Source of the DNA: Arthrobacter sp. 9AX
GTDB lineage: Bacteria > Actinomycetota > Actinomycetes > Actinomycetales > Micrococcaceae
DNA length: 64,000 nucleotides
Assembly: GCF_902506095.1 (NCBI RefSeq)
Contig: NZ_LR733293.1
Location: 4,259,476 to 4,323,475, forward strand
Reading direction: 5' to 3'
This document shows, in pieces, positions 42,207 through 50,941 of the stretch. The position numbers and the translations under genes were made by a program. Below the pieces are notes generated by a model, which was given only the letters and a program-made list of their open reading frames with translations, was not told where the DNA came from and did no database searches. Positions within the stretch are counted from its first letter, which is position 1; the number at the start of each line of letters is the position of its first letter.

Positions 42207-44113
42207 CCCGCAGCACGGCGCGGCTTGAGCTGGTTCCGCGTCAGGAGACCGGCGAAGAACTCCCCCAGCTCGGCCGTCGCGGTGAGCGGCAGGACGTTCG
42301 CCACGTACTGGTCCGGCCGCACCACCACCACCACGCCGCCGCGGTCCAGGCCCCGCAGCTCAAAAATGTCCGCGGCAGGCTCGGTGGCGTACACCTTCTC
42401 GTAGTCCGTGAGCTTGAACGGGCCCACCTGCGGCTTGAAGACGGCGGGCACCTTTCCGATGTCCACCGCGGTGTGCGGCTGCTGGTAGATCACCTTCACG
42501 TCGAACCAGGCGTCAGGATCGGCGTCTGGCGGCGTCGCGGCCAGCGGCGATTCCGGCGAGTCCGCGATCCACGCCGCCAAGTCCGCCACGGCTGAGTGCG
42601 GGCCGGCGGGTGCCGCGTCGGCGAAAACGTAGATGCGCCACCGGCCGTCCGCCGTGGCGTGGTGGCCAAGGTGCATCGGGTTGGTGTCGCCCACGCGCAC
42701 CACGGGCGCCGACTTGAAGCGCTTGCCCACCGGGAAACCGGTGGCCAGCGCCTGGTGCTTGGCGGGGGCAACGAGCATGGACGGCGCGTACTCGGTCATG
42801 AACCCGGCAGGGAACTCCGCGGTACGCACGTAGAAATCCTCGAGGTCCGAGGGGTGCTCGAACTCCTCCGGCTTCTTGGCCATCATGGTGGACCATTCCT
42901 TGTCGAAATCAATCAGGTTTTTCGCCACCACCTGCCGCTCCGCGGAGTAGGTGGCCAGCAGGCTCTCGGGGCTGCGGCCCTCCAGGACGTGACCGAGCTT
43001 CCAGGCGATGTTGAAGCCGTCCTGCATGGAGACGTTCATGCCCTGGCCGGCCTTGGCACTGTGCGTGTGGCAGGCATCGCCGGTGATAAAGACCCGCGGA
43101 TTGCGGGTACCGCGGTCCTCCGGCAGGACGTCGTCGAACCTGTCCGTCAGCCGGTGGCCCACCTCATAGACGCTGTGCCAGGCAACGTTGCGAACGTCCA
43201 GGGTGTAGGGATGGAGGATCTCGTTGGCCTTCTGGATGATCTGCTCGATGCTGGTGTTCCGCACGGCATGGTGGGTGGCCGGATCCACTTCGCCGAGGTC
43301 CACGTACATCCGGAAGAGGTGTCCGCCTTCGCGCGGAATCAGCAGGATGCTGCCCTTTTCGCCCTGGATGGCGCACTTGGTGCGGATGTCGGGAAAGTCG
43401 GTGACGGCGAGGGTGTCCATCACGCCCCAGGCATGGTTGGCCTGGTCGCCGGCGAGCCGGCAGCCGATCGCTTCGCGAACCTTGCTGCGCGCGCCGTCCG
43501 CCCCCACCACGTACTTGGCCCGGACCACCCGTTCCTGGCCTTCCCGGGGACCGGCGGTGTGGAGCAGCCTGACGGTAACCGGGTATTCGCCGTCATCCGC
43601 GACGGTCAGGGACTGGAACCCGTAGCCGTAGTCCGGCTTCAGGCGGGACGGCGAGTTGGCTGCGAATTCGGCGAAGTAGTCCAGTACGCGGGCCTGGTTG
43701 ACGATCAGGTGCGGAAATTCGCTGATACCCATTTCATCATCCACGGCCCTGGCAGTCCGGATGATGTTCGCGCGGTTGGCCGCGTCCGGCTTCCAGAACG
43801 CCATCTCGGTGATCCGGTAGGCCTCTGCGATGATCCGCTCGGCGAATCCGAAGGCCTGGAAAGTCTCCACGCTGCGCGCCTGGATCCCGTCGGCCTGGCC
43901 GATGGCGAGCCGTCCCGGGCGGCGCTCGATGATCCGCGTTGTGACGCCCGGGAACATCGAAAGCTGGGCAGCGGCCAGCATTCCCGCCGGTCCGGTGCCG
44001 ACAATCAGCACGTCAACCTCGTCCGGGAGCTCATCGGGGCGGTTTAGGCCGACGCCGGCTGCGGGCTTGACCCGCGGGTCTCCGGATACATAACCGTGGT
44101 GGTGAAACTGCAC
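42188..44113 (-). CDS. single-component FAD-dependent aromatic hydroxylase (phenol hydroxylase / 3-hydroxybenzoate 4-hydroxylase type)
   Basis: A 641-residue flavoprotein hydroxylase. It starts at GTG 44113 with VQFHHHGYVSGDPRVKPAAG, the usual start of the MobA/phenol 2-monooxygenase subgroup, preceded by TGAGGAATCCC. The FAD site is DVLIVGTGPAGMLAAAQLS, the DG motif VGADGARSKVREAIG, and the GD motif RVFITGDACHTHSAKAGQG. The last 150 residues form the thioredoxin-like dimerisation domain of that group. It is divergent from the homoprotocatechuate operon, so it may hydroxylate a hydroxyphenylacetate to homoprotocatechuate; 4-HPA is more often hydroxylated by two-component HpaBC, absent here. 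Substrate not proven. Confidence 0.88.
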   Translation of the reverse strand: MQFHHHGYVSGDPRVKPAAGVGLNRPDELPDEVDVLIVGTGPAGMLAAAQLSMFPGVTTRIIERRPGRLAIGQADGIQARSVETFQAFGFAERIIAEAYRITEMAFWKPDAANRANIIRTARAVDDEMGISEFPHLIVNQARVLDYFAEFAANSPSRLKPDYGYGFQSLTVADDGEYPVTVRLLHTAGPREGQERVVRAKYVVGADGARSKVREAIGCRLAGDQANHAWGVMDTLAVTDFPDIRTKCAIQGEKGSILLIPREGGHLFRMYVDLGEVDPATHHAVRNTSIEQIIQKANEILHPYTLDVRNVAWHSVYEVGHRLTDRFDDVLPEDRGTRNPRVFITGDACHTHSAKAGQGMNVSMQDGFNIAWKLGHVLEGRSPESLLATYSAERQVVAKNLIDFDKEWSTMMAKKPEEFEHPSDLEDFYVRTAEFPAGFMTEYAPSMLVAPAKHQALATGFPVGKRFKSAPVVRVGDTNPMHLGHHATADGRWRIYVFADAAPAGPHSAVADLAAWIADSPESPLAATPPDADPDAWFDVKVIYQQPHTAVDIGKVPAVFKPQVGPFKLTDYEKVYATEPAADIFELRGLDRGGVVVVVRPDQYVANVLPLTATAELGEFFAGLLTRNQLKPRRAAGQPLTV

Positions 44114-44302
44114 GGGATTCCTCACTTCGTTGTGCGGCCCTGGCGGCCAGAAGGATCGTGTTCGATAATAGAATTTAGGTTTCCATATGAGAAAACTTCT
44201 GTTGGAGCAACACTGTACGCCACGTGTGATGCGGACGACAAGGGCGCCGGGAATGGCGGCGCGGCAGGGGTTGACAAGCGAGCCGCCCCAGCGCCAGAGT
44301 GA

Positions 44303-44312
44303 TCGTATACGA
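44303..44312. promoter_or_regulatory. GntR/FadR-type operator before the homoprotocatechuate operon
   Basis: The palindrome TCGTATACGA matches the FadR-type T-N-GTATAC-N-A half-site pattern. It lies 24 bases before the TTG start of the first gene (44337), and the second gene of the operon is a FadR-type GntR regulator. A second candidate, TTTCCATATGAGAAA at about 44180, lies nearer the divergent hydroxylase gene and is weaker. Confidence 0.5.
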
Positions 44313-44336
44313 TTTCGTACTTCACGAGGAGGCGCT

Positions 44337-45806
44337 TTGGAGCAGGTCAACGGGGACACCCTCGCAGCGGCACGGAAGGTCATCGCGGTGCACATTAACT
44401 ACCCCAGCCGGGCTGCACAGCGGGGCCGGACACCGGCCCAGCCGTCCTACTTCCTCAAGCCGACGTCGTCGCTCTCCCTCAGCGGCAGCACTGTGGAACG
44501 TCCCGCGGGCTGCGAACTGCTCGGTTACGAGGGCGAGATCGCGCTCATCATCGGCAAGGCCGCCCGCCGGGTAGGCATCGAAGACGCGTGGAGCCATGTT
44601 GCCGCCGTGACCGCCAGCAATGACCTCGGCGTCTACGACCTGCGCTGGGCAGACAAGGGCTCCAACCTCCGGTCCAAGGGCGGCGACGGCTTCACCCCCG
44701 TGGGCCCGGCACTGATCCCGGCAGACGCCGTCGACGCAGCCAGGCTCCGGATCCGCACCTGGCACAACGGCCAGCTCGTCCAGGACGACACCACGGAGGA
44801 CCTGCTCTTCCCGTTCGCCCGGCTGGTGGCGGACCTGTCCCAGCTGCTCACCCTCGAGGAGGGGGACATCATCCTCACCGGCACCCCCGCCGGTGCCTCG
44901 GTGGCCAAGCCCGGCGATGTCCTTGAGGTGGAAGTGTGCGCCGGTGACCTCACCACGGGCCGCCTGGTCACCATCGTGGAGGAAGGCACGACGCCGTTCG
45001 CTGACTTTGGTGCCGGCCCAAAGGTTGATGACGTGCAGCGTGAGGAGGCGTGGGGTTCACGCGAGGCCGCCGGGCTTCCTGTTGAGGCTGCGGCCGCCGT
45101 TGCATCCTCCCTGTCTCCTGAACTGAAGGCCAGGCTCGAGTCCGTCGCCACGGCTACACTGTCATCGCAGTTGCGCAAGCGCGGCCTTAACAACGTCAGC
45201 ATCGACGGACTGCAGTCCACCCGCCCGGACCGCCGCGTGGTGGGGCTGGCGCGGACCCTGCGCTACGTGCCCAACCGCGAGGACCTCTTCAAGACCCACG
45301 GCGGCGGCTACAACGCACAAAAGCGCGCCATCGATTCCGTGAACGAGGGTGAAATCCTGGTCATGGAGGCCCGCGGCGAAAAGGGCACCGGCACCGTGGG
45401 CGACATCCTGGCCCTGCGCGCCCAGGTCCGCGGAGCTGCAGCCATCATCACCGACGGCGGCGTCCGCGACTTCACGGCCGTTGCGGACCTGGACATGCCC
45501 ACCTACTTCGCCAACCCGCACCCCGCGGTGCTGGGCCGGCGCCACATTCCGTGGGACACCGACACCACCATCGCCTGCGGCGGTGCCACCGTCCAGCCCG
45601 GCGACATCATCGTGGCCGACGCCGACGGCATCCTGGTGATCCCGCCGGCCATGGCTGAGGAACTGGTGGAGGACTGCATCCAGCAGGAGCAGGAAGAGAC
45701 CTTCATCTTCGAAATGGTGAAGCAGGGCAACAGCGTGGACGGCCTGTACCCGATGAACGCCGAATGGCAGGCACGGTACGGGGAATGGAAGCACACCAAT
45801 GACTGA
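44337..45806 (+). CDS. fusion of fumarylacetoacetate hydrolase-like (HpaG) domain and RraA/HMG aldolase-like domain
   Basis: A 489-residue two-domain protein starting at TTG 44337, with AGGAGG four bases upstream. Residues about 1-215 are a FAH-fold domain (PTSSLSLSGSTVERP, LLGYEGEIALIIGKAAR, ASNDLGVYDLRWADKGSNLRSKGGDGFTPVGP, GDIILTGTPAGAS), the fold of HpaG decarboxylase/isomerase. Residues about 245-485 are an RraA/HMG-CHA aldolase domain with MEARGEKGTGTVGDILALRA and IITDGGVRD (metal/catalytic Arg-Asp). In the HPC pathway HpaG decarboxylates OPET and isomerises the product. The partner domain is a decarboxylase or aldolase fold. No separate hpaF isomerase was seen, so this protein may cover that or the decarboxylation step. 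Confidence 0.86.
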   Translation: MEQVNGDTLAAARKVIAVHINYPSRAAQRGRTPAQPSYFLKPTSSLSLSGSTVERPAGCELLGYEGEIALIIGKAARRVGIEDAWSHVAAVTASNDLGVYDLRWADKGSNLRSKGGDGFTPVGPALIPADAVDAARLRIRTWHNGQLVQDDTTEDLLFPFARLVADLSQLLTLEEGDIILTGTPAGASVAKPGDVLEVEVCAGDLTTGRLVTIVEEGTTPFADFGAGPKVDDVQREEAWGSREAAGLPVEAAAAVASSLSPELKARLESVATATLSSQLRKRGLNNVSIDGLQSTRPDRRVVGLARTLRYVPNREDLFKTHGGGYNAQKRAIDSVNEGEILVMEARGEKGTGTVGDILALRAQVRGAAAIITDGGVRDFTAVADLDMPTYFANPHPAVLGRRHIPWDTDTTIACGGATVQPGDIIVADADGILVIPPAMAEELVEDCIQQEQEETFIFEMVKQGNSVDGLYPMNAEWQARYGEWKHTND

Positions 45807-46479
45807 GACTGTGGCCGGGCCTTCCGCCGCGCCTGCCGGCAGCAAGTCCGAACAGGCGTACCAGTCCGTCAAGGCACGGATCGTGGAAGGCAACTACACA
45901 CCCGGGTATCGCCTGGTGCTGGGCAGCATCGCCAAGGACCTCGGATTCAGCGTAGTCCCGGTGCGGGAAGCCATCCGCCGGCTCGAGGCCGAAGGCCTGG
46001 TGACGTTCGAACGCAACGTCGGCGCCACCGTGGCCGGCATCGATCCCACCGAATACCTCTACACCATGCAGACCCTCAGCATCGTGGAGGGTGCCGCTAC
46101 GGCCTTGTCCGCACCGCTGATCGATGCCGTGGCGATCGCCCGGGCCCGCGCCGTGAACCAGGAGATGCGCGAGTGCCTGGACCACTTCGATCCCGTCCGG
46201 TTCACGCAGCTCAACCAGGACTTCCACAGCGTCCTGTTCGAGCACTGCCCCAACCCGCACATCCTGGACCTCGTCCACCGCGGCTGGAACCGGCTTGCAT
46301 CCCTCCGGTCCTCCACCTTCCGCTTTGTCCCCGGCCGCGCCCACGAATCGGTGGACGAACACGAAAACCTGCTGAAGCTCATCGAATCCGAAGCAGGCCC
46401 CGACTCCATTGAAAAAGCAGCCCGCCTCCACCGCTCCGCCACCCTTGACGCCTACCTCGCCCAGGCCAGGAACATCTGA
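45799..46479 (+). CDS. GntR-family (FCD) transcriptional regulator
   Basis: A 226-residue regulator. The winged helix-turn-helix is SEQAYQSVKARIVEGNYTPGYRLVLGSIAKDLGFSVVPVREAIRRLEAEGLV, followed by an FCD domain with metal/effector His residues (FTQLNQDFHSVLFEHCPNPHIL and HESVDEHENLL). The ATG overlaps the stop of the fusion gene by eight bases, putting it inside the catabolic operon. It probably senses a pathway acid and binds the TCGTATACGA palindrome upstream (inference). Confidence 0.93.
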   Translation: MTETVAGPSAAPAGSKSEQAYQSVKARIVEGNYTPGYRLVLGSIAKDLGFSVVPVREAIRRLEAEGLVTFERNVGATVAGIDPTEYLYTMQTLSIVEGAATALSAPLIDAVAIARARAVNQEMRECLDHFDPVRFTQLNQDFHSVLFEHCPNPHILDLVHRGWNRLASLRSSTFRFVPGRAHESVDEHENLLKLIESEAGPDSIEKAARLHRSATLDAYLAQARNI

Positions 46480-46522
46480 AACGCCTGAAGCAAAGACCCA
46501 CCAGAGCAGTAAGGAAACAACA

Positions 46523-48037
46523 ATGACGTTCACTGCAGAACAGACCGCCACGCATTACGTGCCGCAGGACCTGCCCGCCCACATCCAGCACTACATCAAC
46601 GGCCAGTTCGTTGACTCGGTAGGCGGCAAGACGTTCGACGTGCTGGACCCGGTGTCCAACCAGAACTACGCCACCGCCGCGGCCGGCCAGCAGGAGGACA
46701 TCGACCTCGCCGTCGCGGCTGCCCGCGAGGCGTTCGTGAACGGTCCGTGGCCGAGGATGAAGCCGCGTGAGCGTGCCCGGGTGCTGAACAACATCGCGGA
46801 CGCCGTCGAAGCCCAGGAAGCCCGGCTGGCCGAACTCGAAACCTTCGATACCGGCCTGCCCATCACCCAGGCCAAGGGCCAGGCGCTCCGGGCTGCGGAG
46901 AACTTCCGCTTCTTCGCGGACCTGATCGTGGCCCAGTTTGATGACGCCATGAAGGTCCCGGGCTCGCAGATCAACTACGTGAACCGCAAGCCCATCGGCG
47001 TCGCAGGCCTCATCACCCCGTGGAACACGCCGTTCATGCTGGAGTCCTGGAAGCTCGCCCCGGCACTGGCCACCGGCAACACCGTGGTCCTCAAACCCGC
47101 CGAGTTTACGCCGCTGTCCGCCTCCCTGTGGGCCACCATCTTCAAGGACGCTGGCCTGCCCGACGGCGTGTTCAACCTGGTCAACGGCCTGGGCGAGGAA
47201 GCCGGCGACGCCCTGGTCAAGCACCCGGACGTCCCGCTGATCTCCTTCACCGGCGAGACCACCACCGGCCAGACCATCTTCCGCAACGCCGCAACCAACC
47301 TCAAGGGCCTGTCCATGGAGCTCGGCGGCAAGTCCCCGTGCGTCGTGTTCGCCGACGCAGACCTCGACGCCGCAATCGACTCCGCCCTGTTCGGCGTCTT
47401 CTCCCTCAACGGCGAACGCTGCACCGCCGGCTCCCGCATCCTGGTGGAGCGCGCCATCTACGACGAATTCTGCGAAAAGTATGCCGCCCGCGCCAAGAAC
47501 ATCGTGGTGGGCGACCCCCACGACCCCAAGACCCAGGTGGGCGCCCTCGTCCACCCCGAACACTACGAAAAGGTGGCCTCCTACGTGGAAATCGGCAAGT
47601 CCGAAGGCCGGCTGCTGGCCGGCGGGGGACGACCCGAGCACCTGCCCGAGGGCAACTACATCGCCCCCACCGTGTTCGCTGACGTCGCGCCTGACGCCCG
47701 GATCTTCCAGGAGGAGATCTTCGGTCCCGTCGTGGCCATCACCCCGTTCGAGAACGACGACGAAGCCCTCGCCCTCGCGAACAACACCAAATACGGCCTC
47801 GCCGCCTACATCTGGACCCAGAACCTGACCCGGGCGCACAACTTCTCGCAGAACGTCGAAGCCGGGATGGTGTGGCTGAACAGCCACAACGTCCGCGACC
47901 TCCGCACGCCGTTCGGCGGTGTCAAAGCCTCCGGCCTGGGCCACGAAGGCGGCTACCGCTCCATCGACTTCTACACCGACCAGCAGGCCGTGCACATTAC
48001 GCTCGGCAGTGTGCACACCCCCAAGTTCGGCGCATAG
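46523..48037 (+). CDS. hpaE: 5-carboxymethyl-2-hydroxymuconate semialdehyde dehydrogenase
   Basis: A 504-residue NAD(P)-dependent aldehyde dehydrogenase. It oxidises the ring-cleavage product CHMS to CHM in the homoprotocatechuate pathway. Cys300 (NGERCTAGSR) is the nucleophile, Glu266 (MELGGK) the general base and Asn168 (TPWNTP) the oxyanion residue. The assignment to HpaE relies on its place directly before hpaD and on the full family length. ATG 46523 follows AAGGAAACAACA. There are 43 bases after the GntR gene and 69 before hpaD. Confidence 0.93.
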   Translation: MTFTAEQTATHYVPQDLPAHIQHYINGQFVDSVGGKTFDVLDPVSNQNYATAAAGQQEDIDLAVAAAREAFVNGPWPRMKPRERARVLNNIADAVEAQEARLAELETFDTGLPITQAKGQALRAAENFRFFADLIVAQFDDAMKVPGSQINYVNRKPIGVAGLITPWNTPFMLESWKLAPALATGNTVVLKPAEFTPLSASLWATIFKDAGLPDGVFNLVNGLGEEAGDALVKHPDVPLISFTGETTTGQTIFRNAATNLKGLSMELGGKSPCVVFADADLDAAIDSALFGVFSLNGERCTAGSRILVERAIYDEFCEKYAARAKNIVVGDPHDPKTQVGALVHPEHYEKVASYVEIGKSEGRLLAGGGRPEHLPEGNYIAPTVFADVAPDARIFQEEIFGPVVAITPFENDDEALALANNTKYGLAAYIWTQNLTRAHNFSQNVEAGMVWLNSHNVRDLRTPFGGVKASGLGHEGGYRSIDFYTDQQAVHITLGSVHTPKFGA

Positions 48038-48106
48038 CAACCCCGGCACCCGAGCCGGCCGGCCGCCGTCGTACTTTCCCAAACCTTTCAAAGAAGAGAG
48101 AGCACC

Positions 48107-49201
48107 ATGACCAACTTTGTTCCCACCCCCACAGTTGCGGCACCGGACATCGTCCGCTGCGCCTACATGGAGATCGTGGTCACCGACCTCGCCAAATCCC
48201 GCGAGTTCTATGTGGACGTCCTGGGCCTGCACGTCACCGAGGAAGACGAGAACGTGATCTACCTGCGCTCCCTCGAGGAGTTCATCCACCACAACCTGGT
48301 GCTCCGCAAAGGACCCGTTGCCGCCGTCGCCGCGTTCGCGTACCGGGTGAAGTCCCCCGCCGAGGTGGACGCCGCCGAGGCCTACTACAAGGAACTCGGC
48401 TGCCGGGTGGAGCGCCGCAAAGAAGGCTTCACCAAGGGCGTGGGTGATTCCGTCCGCGTCGAGGACCCGCTCGGCTTCCCCTACGAATTCTTCTACGACG
48501 TTCAGCACGTGGAACGCCTCACCCAGCGCTACGACCTCTACTCAGCCGGCGAACTGGTCCGCCTGGACCACTTCAACCAGGTCACCCCGGACGTCCCCAA
48601 GGGCCGCAAGTACCTGGAGGACCTGGGCTTCCGCGTCTCCGAAGACATCAAGGATGCCGACGGCGTCACGTACGCCGCGTGGATGCACCGCAAGCAGACC
48701 GTCCACGACACCGCGCTGACCGGCGGCAACGGACCCCGCATGCACCACGTCGCGTTCGCCACGCACGAGAAGCACAACATCATCCAGATCTGCGACAAGA
48801 TGGGCGCCCTCAGGATCAGCGACCGGATCGAACGCGGGCCCGGCCGGCATGGCGTGTCCAACGCGTTCTACCTCTACATCCTGGACCCGGACGGGCACCG
48901 CATCGAGATCTACACCCAGGACTACTACACCGGTGATCCGGACAACCCCACCATCACCTGGGACGTCCACGACAACCAGCGCCGCGACTGGTGGGGCAAC
49001 CCCGTGGTCCCGTCCTGGTACACCGAAGCCTCACTTGTCCTGGACCTCGACGGCACCCCGCAGCCGGTGATTGTCCGCGAAGAGAAGTCCGAAATGGCGG
49101 TCACCGTGGGTGCCGACGGCTTCTCCTACACCCGCAAGGCCGACGGCGATGGTCCGGACGCCGGGGACCGGGCCGGTTTCAAGCTGGGGGCGCAGCTGTA
49201 G
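48107..49201 (+). CDS. hpaD: homoprotocatechuate 2,3-dioxygenase
   Basis: A 364-residue extradiol dioxygenase cleaving 3,4-dihydroxyphenylacetate next to the ring hydroxyl group (meta cleavage). Metal ligands are His155, His214 and Glu267. The second-sphere residues known from the Brevibacterium fuscum enzyme are also present at the same numbers: His200, Trp192, Tyr257, Arg243 and His248. Iron and manganese versions of this enzyme exist with the same ligands, so the metal cannot be read. The sequence from residue 1 aligns with the Brevibacterium/Arthrobacter enzymes without gaps as far as I recall them. GAAGAGAGAGCACC precedes the ATG. Confidence 0.97.
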   Translation: MTNFVPTPTVAAPDIVRCAYMEIVVTDLAKSREFYVDVLGLHVTEEDENVIYLRSLEEFIHHNLVLRKGPVAAVAAFAYRVKSPAEVDAAEAYYKELGCRVERRKEGFTKGVGDSVRVEDPLGFPYEFFYDVQHVERLTQRYDLYSAGELVRLDHFNQVTPDVPKGRKYLEDLGFRVSEDIKDADGVTYAAWMHRKQTVHDTALTGGNGPRMHHVAFATHEKHNIIQICDKMGALRISDRIERGPGRHGVSNAFYLYILDPDGHRIEIYTQDYYTGDPDNPTITWDVHDNQRRDWWGNPVVPSWYTEASLVLDLDGTPQPVIVREEKSEMAVTVGADGFSYTRKADGDGPDAGDRAGFKLGAQL

Positions 49202-49203
49202 CC

Positions 49204-49989
49204 ATGCTGGATGCCAAGACGATTGAGGCCATCGCCGACGAACTGCTCGAGGCCGGGCGCACCCGGACTCCGGTGCCGCGCCTGACTGCGCGTTACCCGC
49301 ACATGACCGTGGAGGATTCCTACGCGGTGCAGCAGTTGTGGCGGCGCCGCAACGAGGAAGCCGGCCGGACCCTGGTGGGCCGAAAGATCGGCCTCACGTC
49401 CAAGGCAATGCAGGACGCCACCGGCATCACCGAACCGGACTACGGCGCGATCTTCGATGACATGGTCCTGGAGACCGGCTGCTCCGTGGAGTGGGACCAG
49501 TACACCCACCCCCGGGTGGAAGTGGAGCTCGCGTTCGTGCTCAAGGACGGGCTGAAGGGACCGGGCGTCACTATCTTCGATGTCCTGAGGGCCACCGACT
49601 ACGTGGTTCCGGCCTTGGAGATCCTGGACTCCAGGATAGAGATGGAGGGCCGGACCATCGTGGACACCATCTCGGACAACGCCGCGATGGGCGCCATGGT
49701 GACCGGCGGCCGGCCGGTCAAGCCGGACGCCGTGGACCTCCGGTGGGTCTCAGCCATCCTCTACAAGAACCAGACCGTGGAGGAGACCGGGGTGGCCGCC
49801 GGCGTCCTGGACCACCCGGCCAACGGGGTCCACTGGCTGGCCAACAAGATCGCCGCTCACGGGGATTCGCTGAAGGCCGGGGACATCATCCTCGCCGGCT
49901 CCTTCACCCGCCCCCTCTGGGTCTACAAGGGCGACACCGTCCACGCCGACTACGGACCCCTCGGGAGTGTCACATGCCGCTTCCACTAG
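49204..49989 (+). CDS. hpaH: 2-oxo-hept-3-ene-1,7-dioate hydratase
   Basis: A 261-residue hydratase of the MhpD/HpaH (FAH-related) family, adding water to OHED before aldol cleavage. Family features: GRKIGLTSKAMQDATGITEPDYG (substrate carboxylate), HPRVEVELAFVLK (metal Glu residues) and ILAGSFTRPLWVYKGDTVHADYG. It begins two bases after the hpaD stop and overlaps hpaI by 16 bases, a tight operon. Confidence 0.94.
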   Translation: MLDAKTIEAIADELLEAGRTRTPVPRLTARYPHMTVEDSYAVQQLWRRRNEEAGRTLVGRKIGLTSKAMQDATGITEPDYGAIFDDMVLETGCSVEWDQYTHPRVEVELAFVLKDGLKGPGVTIFDVLRATDYVVPALEILDSRIEMEGRTIVDTISDNAAMGAMVTGGRPVKPDAVDLRWVSAILYKNQTVEETGVAAGVLDHPANGVHWLANKIAAHGDSLKAGDIILAGSFTRPLWVYKGDTVHADYGPLGSVTCRFH

Positions 49990-50789
49990 GAAACACGTTC
50001 CGGGACGCTTTGGCTGCAGCCAAGCGCCCGCTGGCAGGGATGTGGGTGTGCTGCGGCAGCCCTCTCGTCGCCGAACTCTGCGCCGGGTCCGGCCTCGACT
50101 GGCTCCTCGTCGATGCCGAGCACAGCCCCAACGGGCTCGAATCCATCCTCGCCCAGCTACAAGCCGTCCACGGCTACCCCGTCCACACCCTGGTCCGGCC
50201 GCCGGTGAACGACACGGTGCTGATCAAGCAGTACCTGGACCTGGGCGTGCAGAACCTGCTCATCCCCATGGTGAACTCCGTCGCCCAGGCCGAAGCCGCG
50301 GTGGCCGCCACCCGCTACCCGCCCCAAGGTGTTCGGGGCGTGGGGTCGGCTTTGGCACGTGCGGCCCGCTGGAACCGCGTCCCGGACTACCTGGACCGGG
50401 CGAATGAGACCATCAGCGTCACCGTCCAGATCGAGTCGACGGCGGCCGTGGAGTCCGTCGAGGACATCCTGAACGTGGACGGCGTGGACGCCATCTTCAT
50501 CGGCCCCTCCGACCTCGCCGCCTCCATGGGCGTGCTGGGACAGCAGGAACACCCCGAGGTGCGCGCCGCCGTCGAACACTGCCTCACAGCCGCCAAAGCG
50601 GCCGGGAAACCCGCAGGCGTCAACGCCTTCAACCCGGACACCGCCCGCCACTACCTGGACAACGGTGCCGGCTTCATTCTGGTGGGCGCCGACGTCGCCC
50701 TCCTGGCCCGCGGTTCCGAGGCACTCGCCGCGAAGTACATCCCGCAGGATTCAGTGGTTGAGCCTGTCGAGACCAGAACCAGCTACTGA
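49974..50789 (+). CDS. hpaI: 4-hydroxy-2-oxoheptane-1,7-dioate aldolase
   Basis: A 271-residue class II pyruvate aldolase of the HpcH/HpaI family, splitting HOHED into pyruvate and succinate semialdehyde. Visible are LLVDAEHSPNG (catalytic His), VQIESTAAVESVEDIL and IFIGPSDLAASMG, with the metal Glu/Asp in the family positions. The C-terminus is odd: the last dozen residues (SVVEPVETRTSY) are encoded by a repeat, GTGGTTGAGCCTGTCGAGACC at 50754-50774, so the original stop was probably replaced. Loss of a short natural tail is the likely effect. Confidence 0.94.
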   Translation: MPLPLGNTFRDALAAAKRPLAGMWVCCGSPLVAELCAGSGLDWLLVDAEHSPNGLESILAQLQAVHGYPVHTLVRPPVNDTVLIKQYLDLGVQNLLIPMVNSVAQAEAAVAATRYPPQGVRGVGSALARAARWNRVPDYLDRANETISVTVQIESTAAVESVEDILNVDGVDAIFIGPSDLAASMGVLGQQEHPEVRAAVEHCLTAAKAAGKPAGVNAFNPDTARHYLDNGAGFILVGADVALLARGSEALAAKYIPQDSVVEPVETRTSY

Positions 50790-50803
50790 CCGGCGGCTGG
50801 TTC
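50754..50803. repeat. REP-like element over the 3' end of hpaI
   Basis: GTGGTTGAGCCTGTCGAGACC (50754-50774) has the form of an intergenic repeat common in Micrococcaceae genomes (GTTGAGC-TGTCGA core). Directly after it, GAACCAGC (50776-50783) and GCTGGTTC (50796-50803) form a hairpin across the hpaI stop codon. A further 10-base inverted pair, CTGGTTCAGC (50797-50806) and GCTGAACCAG (50873-50882), continues into the gap before the next gene. Confidence 0.65.
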
Positions 50804-50941
50804 AGCCTACGGCGCAGTCCGTTCCCTCCACGCCAACTGTCCTGCGCGAAAAGACAAGCCGGAGCCCAGCCTGCTGAACCAGACTGGGAGCAACCCGCCG
50901 GACATCCGGCAAGCGCCTGACTACTCGAAGTGGAGTAACCC

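Noticed and set aside
46379..48508. Long open frame (about 709 codons) opposite hpaE and hpaD
   Set aside because: It is the mirror of codon bias in GC-rich coding DNA; the product is low-complexity and spans two clearly real genes.
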